From positions 1 through 64,000 of the forward strand of contig JALDNG010002624.1 in NCBI GenBank assembly GCA_024349245.1: DNA of 64,000 bases. Direction: 5' to 3'. This document shows positions 38,291 through 52,954 of this stretch, one piece after another. The DNA is from Neodontobutis hainanensis (taxonomy: Eukaryota; Chordata; Actinopteri; Gobiiformes; Odontobutidae). Both the position numbers and the translations under genes were made by a program. The number at the start of each line of letters is the position of its first letter. The first letter of the stretch is position 1. The notes beneath the pieces were generated by a model that was not told where the DNA came from, did no database searches, and saw nothing but the letters and a program-made list of their open reading frames with translations.

Positions 38291-40483
38291 AATAAATATA
38301 GCTGCAAGCAGCCATGACGGGCCAAGCACTAGGCCGGCATTCAATCTCATGCCGACATAGCGCAGCATCAGACCAACGGCAGTAAGCATATAAAGAAATT
38401 TCAATAAGACTTCAGTCTAAATGGCTGAAAAATCATCAATACGGTCTTTAGCACTTTGATTGAATGGTTTATCACGGTCGACCAGTAACCAAACTGATGT
38501 GTGAAACAACTAGAGTGCTCAAACTCTGCAGGCAGACTCAATGTGTTGATGGCGGCAGCATCAGACCAATGGCAGTAAGCATCTAAAGATATTTCAGTAA
38601 GACTTCAGTCTAAATGGCCAAAAATCATCAATACGGTCTTTAGCACTTTGATTTAATGGTTTATCACGCCCAATCCAGAGGCAGCGCTGTAACCAAACTG
38701 ATGTGTGAAACAACTAAGGTCCTCAAACTCTGCAGGCAGACTCAATGTGTTGATGGTTGGCACCATCAGACCAATGGCAGTAAGCATCTAAAGACATTTC
38801 AGTAAGATTTCAGTCTAAAAAGTCTTATTGAAATGTCTTTAGATGCTCACTGCCGTTGGTCTGATGCTGCCGCTATGTCGGCATGAGCTTTAATGCTCAA
38901 AACGTTATACAGTATGTTTAGACAGTTTACAACTTAAATTGTGAAAAACTAAATCGGCAGTTCTAACAAAACCAAGACTACTCAAATGCCCAGGTAACAG
39001 CATCGCTAATGGTCCAGCTCCTATGTAATACGTTATGTTATGTAATTCCCTATTTTCTAAGACTCTTGGCAGTCTCAGAAATGCCCAGTAAGCCATCTAT
39101 GGTCTTTAGCACTTTGATTGAATGGTTTATCACGGTCGACCTAGAGGCAGCGCAGTAACCAAACTGATGTGTGAAACAACTAAAGTCCTCAAACTCTGCA
39201 GGCAGACTCAAGTCATGGTTGCCATAACAATTACTAAGTTTGGTTAGAAAATATTAAAGCATTGCAGAGATATAGCCCGACTTTCATTTTTGAGCGCATT
39301 AAGTCAAATTCATTTGCACGGTATTCGCAAACGGTTTGACTAATCAACTTAATTCTCATAACTCTTTGTCAGCATGGTCTGAAGATGTTATGATTCAATT
39401 TTGGTAAAAATCGGACAAACGGTGTGGGAGGAGTTCGAAAAAGTAGGTTTTCGAAAAAACAACATGGCAACAGGACGCTTGTCCGAATAGGACATATTTG
39501 TTATCTGTGCTCTCGGCTTGATCCAGTGAACACATTAAGACCATTTGTTTTACAATAGGGTAACGTAATCAAAAGTTATTAGCATATTTATTGATTTGGG
39601 TTATAACTTTTGACCACAAGGTGGCGCTGCCCCAAAACTTTTTGAGTGCCTTCAGGGCTTGGTCCCGAAGACACATACCAAGTTTCATAATGATGCGGCA
39701 ATGCGTTCAAAAATATATAGCACTTTTGACAATATTCATAATGGCCGACTCTCAAAATGGCCGATATGGGAAAATTTGGTATCGCAGGACTCGGCATGAC
39801 GCACTGAATCTAAAGAGACCAGTTTTATGATTTTTGGCAAAAGCGTTCAGAAGATATAAGCAAATAATTCACTTTTTATATCTCCTGACCACTAGGAGGC
39901 GCTGCGCCAAAACTCTGCAGGCATCCTCAAAACATGGTTGCCATAACACGTACTAAGTTTGGTTGGAATATGTTAAAGCATTGCAGAGATATACCCCAAC
40001 ATTTATTTTTGTGCGCACTAAGTCGAATTCATTTGCGCCGTATTCGACAACGGTTTGAAGAATCAACTTTATTCTCATAACTTTTAGTCAGCATAGTCTG
40101 AAGAAGATCTGGTTCAATTTTCATAAAAATCGGGGCTACGGCCTAGGAGGAGTTCGCAAAAGTACGTTTTTTAGAAAATTCAAAATGGCGGAAAAACTAT
40201 CATGGCGGAAAATGACGTCATAGGGTGCACTCGAATCGGCATGAGCTAAGGAATCAGAGGAAAAAAGAATTTTAATTCTAGGTCTTACGGTTCAAAAGTT
40301 ATTAACATAAACATAAGTCCGACTTTGGACAGTTGGTGGCGCTAGAGGGATTAAGGTAGACACTTCAGATTGGTTAGGATGACAGCTCACACTGTCCACT
40401 ATTAGTGTACCAAATTTCACAACTTTTTAGCATACGGTTCTATGGGCTGCCATAGACTTACATTGCAGGATAATAATAATAAT
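38291..40483 (+). repeat. Array unit 17 (foldback type)
   Basis: First unit after the interruption. Three subrepeats, foldback at 38759-38871, CRE at 40213-40220, type A 3' end, no tail. Confidence 0.85.
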
Positions 40484-42447
40484 AAATATAGCTGCAAGCA
40501 GCCATGACGGGGCCAAGCACTAGGCCGGCATTCAATCTCATGCCGACATAGCCGGCAGCATCAGACCAACGGCAGTAAGCATATAAAGAAATTTCAATAA
40601 GACTTCAGTCTAAATGGCTGAAAAATCATCAATACGGTCTTTAGCACTTTGATTGAATGGTTTATCACGGTCGACCAGTAACCAAACTGATGTGTGAAAC
40701 AACTAGAGTGCTCAAACTCTGCAGGCAGACTCATTGTGTTGATGGTTGGCAGCGTCAGACCAACGGCAGTAAGCATCTAAAGACATTTCAGTAAGATTTC
40801 AGTCTAAAAGTCTTATTGAAATGTCTTTAGATGCTCACTGCCGCTATCTGATGCTGCCGGCTATGTCGGCATGAGCTTTAATGCTCAAAACGTTATACAG
40901 TATGTTTAGACAGTTTACAACTTAAATTGTGAAAAACTAAATCGGCAGTTCTAACAAAACCAAGACTACTCAAATGCCCAGGTAACAGCATCGCTAATGG
41001 TCCAGCTCCTATGTAATACGTTATGTTATGTAATTCCCTATTTTCTAAGACTCTTGGCAGTCTCAGAAATGCCCAGTAAGCCATCTATGGTCTTTAGCAC
41101 TTTGATTGAATGGTTTATCACGGTCGACCTAGAGGCAGCGCAGTAACCAAACTGATGTGTGAAACAACTAAAGTCCTCAAACTCTGCAGGCAGACTCAAG
41201 TCATGGTTGCCATAACAATTACTAAGTTTGGTTAGAAAATATTAAAGCATTGCAGAGATATAGCCCGACTTTCATTTTTGAGAGCATTAAGTCAAATTCA
41301 TTTGCACGGTATTCGCAAACGGTTTGACTAATCAACTTAATTCTCATAACTCTTTGTCAGCATGGTCTGAAGATGTTATGATTCAATTTTGGTAAAAATC
41401 GGACAAACGGTGTGGGAGGAGTTCAAAAGTAGGTTTTCGAAAAACAACATGGCAACAGGACGTTTGTCCCGAATAGGACATATTTGTTATCTGTGCTCGG
41501 CTTGATCCAGTGAACACATTAAGACCATTTGTTTTACAATAGGGTAACGTAATAAAAAGTTATTAGCATATTTATTGATTTGGGTTATAACTTTTGACCA
41601 CAAAGGCGCTGCCCCAAAACTTTTGAGTGCCTTCAGGGCTTGGTCCCGAAGACACATACCAAGTTTCATAATGATGCGGCAATGCGTTCAAAAATATAGC
41701 ACTTTTTGACAATATTCATAATGGCCGACTCTCAAAATGGCCGATATGGGAAAATTTGGTATTGCAGGACTCGGCATGACGCACTGAATCTAAAGAGACC
41801 AGTTTTATGATTTTTGGCAAAAGCGTTCAGAAGATATAAGCAAATAATTCACTTTTTATATCTCCTGACCACTAGGAGGCGCTGCGCCAAAACTCTGCAG
41901 GCATCCTCAAAACATGGTTGCCATAACACGTACTAAGTTTGGTTGGAATATGTTAAAGCATTGCAGAGATATACCCCAACATTTATTTTTGTGCGCACTA
42001 AGTCGAATTCATTTGCGCGGTATTCGACAACGGTTTGAAGAATCAACTTTATTCTCATAACTTTTAGTCAGCATAGTCTGAAGAAGATCTGGTTCAATTT
42101 TCATAAAAATCGGGCTACGGCCTAGGAGGAGTTCGCAAAAGTACGTTTTTAGAAAATTCAAAATGGCGGAAAAACTATCATGGCGGAAAATGACGTCATA
42201 GGGTGCACTCGAATCGGCATGAGCTAAGGAATCAGAGGAAAAAAGAATTTTAATTCTAGGTCTTACGGTTCAAAAGTTATTAACATAAACATAAGTCCGA
42301 CTTTGGACAGTTGGTGGCGCTAGAGGGATTAAGGTAGACACTTCAGATTGGTTAGGATGACAGCTCACACTGTCCACTATTAGTGTACCAAATTTCACAA
42401 CTTTTTAGCATACGGTTCTATGGGCTGCCATAGACTTACATTGCAGG

Positions 42448-42478
<31 letters not shown>

Positions 42479-42594
42479 GAAATCTAACGAATACAATAGG
42501 GTCTACGCACCTTCGGTGCTTGGCCCCTAATAATAATAATAATAAGAAATCTAACTAATACAATAGGGTCTACGCATTTTCGTGCTTGGCCCCT
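40484..42594 (+). repeat. Array unit 18 (foldback type)
   Basis: Two subrepeats, foldback at 40748-40858 (right arm partly shortened), CRE at 42191-42198. Motif 1 near 41600 is truncated (CACAAAGGCGCTG). Type A 3' end with a long (TAA)n and two 55-bp tails (about 42476-42594). Confidence 0.85.
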
Positions 42595-44539
42595 AAATAT
42601 AGCTGCAAGCAGCAATGACGGGCCAAGCACAAGGCCGGCATTAAACCTCATGCCGACATGGCCGGCAGCATCAGACCAACGGCAGTAAGCATATAAAGAC
42701 ATTTCAATAAGACTTCAGTCTAAATGGCCGAAAAATCATCAATACGGTCCTTAGCACTTTGATTGAATGGTTTATCACGTCCGATCCAGAGGCAGCGCAG
42801 TAACCAAACTGATGTGTTGATGGCGGCAGCATCAGACCAACGGCAGTAAGCAGTTAAAGACATTTCAATAAGACTTCAGTCTAAATGGCTGAAAAATCAT
42901 CAATACGGTCTTTAGCACTTTGATTGAATGGTTTAACACGGTCGACCTAGAGGCAGCGCTGTAACCAAACTGATGTGTGAAACAACTAGAGTGCTCAAAC
43001 TCTGCAGGCAGACTCAATGTGTTGATGGCTGGCAGCATCAGACCAATGGCAGTAAGTATCTAAAGACATTTCAACAAGACTTCAGTCTAAATGGCTGAAA
43101 AATCATCAATATGGTCTTTAGCACTTTGATTGAATGGTTTATCACGGTCGACCTAGAGGCAGCGCTGTAACCAAACTGATGTGTGAAACAACTAGAGTGC
43201 TCAAACTCTGCAGGCAGCCTCAAGTCATGGTTGACATAACACGTACTAAGTTTGGTTAGAAAATATTAAAGTATTGCAGAGATATAGCCTGACTTTTATT
43301 CTTGTGCGCACTAAGTTGATTTTCATTTGCGCAGTATTCGACAACGGTTTGACGAATCAACTTTCTTTTAATAACTTTTTGTCATCATAGTCTGAAGAAG
43401 ATCTGGTTCAATTTTGGTGAAAATCGGACAAACGGTGTGGGAGGAGTTCAAAAAGTAGGTTTTTAAAGAAAGACAACATGGCAAACAGGACGTTTGTCCG
43501 AATAGGACATATTTGGAATCTGTGCTCTCGGCTTGATCCAGTGAACACATTAAGACCATTTGTTTTACAATAGGTTAACGTAATAAAAAGTTATTAGCAT
43601 ATTTATTGATTGGGGTATAACTTTTGACCACAAGGTGGCGCTGCCCCAAAACTTTTGAGTACCTTCAGGGCTTGGTCCCAAGACACATACCAAGTTTCAT
43701 AATGATGCAGCAATGCGTTCAAAAATCTAGCTTTTTTGACAATATTCATAATGGCCGCTCAAAATGGCCGATATGGGAAAATTTGGTATCGCAGGACTCG
43801 GCATGACGCACTGAATCTAAAGAGACCAGTTTTATGATTTTTGGCAAAAGCGTTCAGAAGATATAAACAAATAATTCAGTTTTTCATATCTCCTGACCAC
43901 TAGGAGGCGCTGCGCCAAAACTCTGCAGGCATCCTCAAATTTTAGTTGCAATAACATGTACTAAGTTTGGTGAGAATATGTTAAAGCATTGCAGAGATAT
44001 AGCCTGACTTTCATTTTTATGCTCATAAAGTCAATTTTATTTGCGCGGTATTCGAAAACGGTTTGACGAATCAACTTTCTTTTAATAACTTTTAGTCAGC
44101 ATAATCTGAAGATGATCTGGTTCAATTTTCGTGAAAATCGGGGCTACGGCCTAGGAGGAGTTCGCAAAAGTACGTTTTTAGAAAATTCAAAATGGCGGAA
44201 AAACTATCATGGCGGAAAATGACGTCATAGGGTGCAATCGAATCGTCATGAGCTAAGGAATCAGAGGAAAAAAGAATTTTAATTCTAGGCCTTACGGTTC
44301 AAAAGTTATTGACATAAACATAAGTCCAACTTTGGACAGTTGGTGGCGCTAGAGGGATTAAGGTAGACACTTCAGATTGGTTAGGATGACAGCTCACACT
44401 GTCCACTATGAGTGTACCAAATTTCACAACTTTTTAGCATACGGTTCTATGGGCTGCCATAGACTTACATTGCAGGATAATAATAATAAGAAATCTAACG
44501 AATACAATAGGGGCTACGCACCTTCGGTGCTTGGCCCCT
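42595..44539 (+). repeat. Array unit 19
   Basis: Three subrepeats of the unit 4/15/20 type. CRE at 44220-44227. Type A 3' end and one intact 55-bp tail with the TTCG-capped stem. Almost the same as unit 20 by eye. Confidence 0.85.
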
Positions 44540-46653
44540 AAATATAGCTGCAAGCAGCAATGACGGGGCCAAGCACAAGGCCGGCATTAAACCTCATGCC
44601 GACATGGCCGGCAGCATCAGACCAACGGCAGTAAGCATATAAAGACATTTCAATAAGACTTCAGTCTAAATGGCCGAAAAATCATCAATACGGTCCTTAG
44701 CACTTTGATTGAATGGTTTATCACGTCCGATCCAGAGGCAGCGCAGTAACCAAACTGATGTGTTGATGGCCGGCAGCATCAGACCAACGGCAGTAAGCAG
44801 TTAAAGACATTTCAATAAGACTTCAGTCTAAATGGCTGAAAAATCATCAATACGGTCTTTAGCACTTTGATTGAATGGTTTAACACGGTCGACCTAGAGG
44901 CAGCGCTGTAACCAAACTGATGTGTGAAACAACTAGAGTGCTCAAACTCTGCAGGCAGACTCAATGTGTTGATGGCTGGCAGCATCAGACCAATGGCAGT
45001 AAGTATCTAAAGACATTTCAACAAGACTTCAGTCTAAATGGCTGAAAAATCATCAATATGGTCTTTAGCACTTTGATTGAATGGTTTATCACGGTCGACC
45101 TAGAGGCAGCGCTGTAACCAAACTGATGTGTGAAACAACTAGAGTGCTCAAACTCTGCAGGCAGCCTCAAGTCATGGTTGACATAACACGTACTAAGTTT
45201 GGTTAGAAAATATTAAAGTATTGCAGAGATATAGCCTGACTTTTATTCTTGTGCGCACTAAGTTGATTTCATTTGCGCAGTATTCGACAACGGTTTGACG
45301 AATCAACTTTCTTTTAATAACTTTTTGTCATCATAGTCTGAAGAAGATCTGGTTCAATTTTGGTGAAAATCGGACAAACGGTGTGGGAGGAGTTCAAAAG
45401 TAGGTTTTTAAAGAAAGACAACATGGCAAACAGGACGCGTTTGTCCGAATAGGACATATTTGGAATCTGTGCTCTCGGCTTGATCCAGTGAACACATTAA
45501 GACCATTTGTTTTACAATAGGTTAACGTAATAAAAGTTATTAGCATATTTATTGATTGGGGTATAACTTTTGACCACAAGGCGCTGCCCCAAAACTTTTG
45601 AGTACCTTCAGGGCTTGGTCCCGAAGACACATACCAAGTTTCATAATGATGCAGCAATGCGTTCAAAAATCTAGCTTTTTTGACAATATTCATAATGGCC
45701 GACGCTCAAAATGGCCGATATGGGAAAATTTGGTATCGCAGGACTCGGCATGACGCACTGAATCTAAAGAGACCAGTTTTATGATTTTTGGCAAAAGCGT
45801 TCAGAAGATATAAACAAATAATTCAGTTTTTCATATCTCCTGACCACTAGGAGGCGCTGCGCCAAAACTCTGCAGGCATCCTCAAATTTTAGTTGCAATA
45901 ACATGTACTAAGTTTGGTGAGAATATGTTAAAGCATTGCAGAGATATAGCCTGACTTTCATTTTTATGCTCATAAAGTCAATTTTATTTGCGCGGTATTC
46001 GAAAACGGTTTGACGAATCAACTTTCTTTTAATAACTTTTAGTCAGCATAATCTGAAGATGATCTGGTTCAATTTTCGTGAAAATCGGGGCTACGGCCTA
46101 GGAGGAGTTCGCAAAAGTACGTTTTTAGAAAATTCAAAATGGCGGAAAAACTATCATGGCGGAAAATGACGTCATAGGGTGCAATCGAATCGTCATGAGC
46201 TAAGGAATCAGAGGAAAAAAGAATTTTAATTCTAGGCCTTACGGTTCAAAAGTTATTGACATAAACATAAGTCCAACTTTGGACAGTTGGTGGCGCTAGA
46301 GGGATTAAGGTAGACACTTCAGATTGGTTAGGATGACAGCTCACACTGTCCACTATGAGTGTACCAAATTTCACAACTTTTTAGCATACGGTTCTATGGG
46401 CTGCCATAGACTTACATTGCAGGATAATAATAATAAGAAATCTAACGAATACAATAGGGCTACGCACCTTCGGTGCTTGGCCCCTAATAATAAGAAATCT
46501 AACGAATACAATAGGGGCTACGCACCTTCGGTGCTTGGCCCCTAATAAGAAATCTAACGACATACAATAGGGGCTACGCACCTTCGTGCTTGGCCCCTAA
46601 TAAGAAATCTAACGAATACAATAGGGGCTACGCACCTTCGGTGTAGCCCCTAA
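44540..46653 (+). repeat. Array unit 20 (last unit before unique DNA)
   Basis: Three subrepeats, CRE at 46167-46174, type A 3' end. It closes with four 55-bp tails (about 46435-46653). The final stem, GGGGCTAC...GTAGCCCC, is a symmetrical variant. After the closing TAA the sequence turns into single-copy DNA at about 46654, which is the right border of the array. Confidence 0.87.
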
Positions 46654-50579
<3,926 letters not shown>

Positions 50580-52954
50580 TTACCTCAGAAGTAATCACAT
50601 GAAAAGCGGCTGACATGTTTTTTTTTCTCATGTGGACTTCTAACCAGGTCAGGTAACAGAATAACACAATGCCAATGCCATAAACTCGTCCTAGTCTCAA
50701 GTTTACAAAGAAGGGACATTTGTCCGCCACGGGATGAAGGGAAGGTCATTAAATATTAATAACTGCGGGCCTGAACATGCTGTAAAAATACGGCACCACA
50801 CAAGCACCCTCCATGAATAAGAACACTGCAGGTGATGAATTATTGAGTTCAGCCTTGATTAAGACATTAGCATAATGACGCTATAACACCACTGTAGGCT
50901 TGTTTACATGCAGCAGTAGTTTGAGGCAAGGGGAACAGAATAACATTATTTATAACGTTTACCTTTATTCTCTTTTAAGCATAATAGCAGGCAGCTTTAT
51001 AGGTCTGGTCCATAATAGCATATACAGCCCTTAATATTGCAGGATAAGTTGACACTGAAGAAAAAAATCCTCTAAGCTTTATTATCAAAAATTTTAATCA
51101 GAATTTTGTCCAATTACATCCTCACAAATAAGAAGGAAATGCTTCAAACTAAATAAGGGACTCTGGCGGGTTGTTCTACATTGATTGAATAAATGGTCGC
51201 TATTCCAGTTCTAGTTACGACTTTTTGCAGGTTAATATATTTGACAAATCCAAGAGAGAAAAGAGAAAAGAGAGAAAAAACAATCTCAGAATGAATTTTT
51301 AAAAAGCCATATCTGTTTTTAAGTGTTACTAATATCTTATTGCAATAGCCAGTAGAATGTTTTTTTTTAGAGCTATTAACACCTACAGTAAATTTCTTAC
51401 ACACTGGCACACTGGACATGGAATTGTGCCATTTATAGTAAAATTATAAATAAACAGTGCCATTGCATATGTATAATTTGTGGCTCAGAAATCATTCGAT
51501 TTTTTTTTCGCATATGATCACATCAGTGAATGCCTTCATGGTGCCAAATAAAAACCTGCTCTTTTCTGCTGGGGCAGCTGGGAGTCAATTACTGAATGCC
51601 TCAAGGAAAGAGCAGAAATTGCTGTCGCTTTAGTCTCCTCATACCACTACAGGCACAGAGATGGAGAGAAAGACTGAGCAGAGATTCAGAGAGTAGAGTT
51701 ATGTGACAGTCAGTGGAATAATTGAAAGTTCCAACTTCTCAAACTGCTTAACTTCTGGCACATTCAAACAGACAGAAAAGTCAGAGGACCTCTTTACTCA
51801 GCATTTCACCCTTGATTTCAGTTTTGATCTTCACAGCCATTTCAGCAGAAAACTAGATAGTTGTTGAGAAGGCACTAATCATCTTAGAAAACAATGTGCC
51901 CGCTTGTAAGTTTGAGGTGTTATTTTTCCACAATTCGCAAGTTAATCTACCTTTTTGATATTTTCTCCTTCATTACTCCTACCACTTACAGAAAGTTACC
52001 GTTTATGAAAAATATAATAATGCAGATCATACATTCTTCTTACGCAGAGTCACTGCTTTAGGAAATGAGCCAGCGGGAGGGGATGAGGGAAGGTTGAACC
52101 AGCGAGCAGAATTAACACGCACAGCCTCAAAAACACATGCTCGGCACACTGCAGAGTAAAGAGGGGCTAAAGAGGGACTCCAGCTTATGCAAAGCAGCTC
52201 CAACTGCAATCAGGTAACACACTGCATCCTCAGCCGGGAACAAGGCCAGCAGTATGCTTCCAACACAGACCTTTCTATCCAGTCATATATAACTAAAGGT
52301 CACCACAAACAGGACTATTGCAATTGCTGTTATGATCAAAAGTTAAATAATTTAACCGGGCAACTGATCAAAATACACGGCTTCATAGGACTACATGTAA
52401 AAGTTGGTATTTACCATCGCATGGAGGGCCCTGGCCAGGCCGGCTGTGTCCTCAGCCTGTCAGAGCCACAGGCGAACACGCAAAGTGTTCATGAAGTCAC
52501 TGCACATTGACCTTCTCATAGACACCTGCCCCACATGTGAACAGTCTGTAGCATCATTCCGTCTGAGCAGTAAGCGTGAGAGTGTCGTGTGGGAGCTCAA
52601 AAGCTGTATGTCTGCAGTCCTCAAAACAAAACAGCTTCAGAACAAGGACAAAAACACCAATCGCTGCAAAAGCCTTGCTCCATTGCTCCTGCGCAACTCT
52701 CTGCCTCTGTTTGTCACCCTCTTTCTCTCCTCCCTCACACTCACAATCAGGTGGCGCAATGAGCAGCCTCCTCTTGCTTCCTCAGTCACTATGACAACCG
52801 GTTACTGTGAGCATCCTGAATAGTTCATGGTGAGTTTGTGCATGAAACACACACCTACAGTTGTGACGCCTGTTGACAGATTATCTTTCGCCATGCTGAC
52901 TAGAATGACAGAAGTGACATCTGTGCTGTTGTGTGTCACTCAACTCCTCAACCT

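Larger units (their letters stand above)
1..46653 (+). repeat. Large intronic tandem array of ~2-kb non-coding units
   Basis: About 21 head-to-tail copies of a composite unit fill this stretch, all in the same orientation, with one interruption at 35034-38290. Unit starts are marked by AATATAGCTGCAAGCAGC after a (TAA)n tract. Order in a unit: 5' hairpins, a variable number of ~160-200-bp subrepeats (each with TCTTTAGCACTTTGATT), module 1, a CTCF-like motif, a ~300-bp spacer, a second CTCF-like motif, module 2, a CRE-containing stretch, a third CTCF-like motif, then (TAA)n and optional 55-bp tails. Reading frames inside are short and show no coding pattern. It lies beyond the third coding exon of prkar1b on that gene's downstream side, so it is probably intronic. 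The left end is outside the window. I cannot name the repeat family with certainty. Confidence 0.93.

Noticed and set aside
449..46581. Dozens of 60-100-residue open frames inside the array
   Set aside because: They recur with frame shifts from unit to unit, lie on both strands over the same bases and match no protein family. They are by-products of repeated non-coding sequence.
52187..52823. Frames of 107 and 139 residues in the large prkar1b intron
   Set aside because: No recognisable domain, overlapping each other in different frames. Judged chance.
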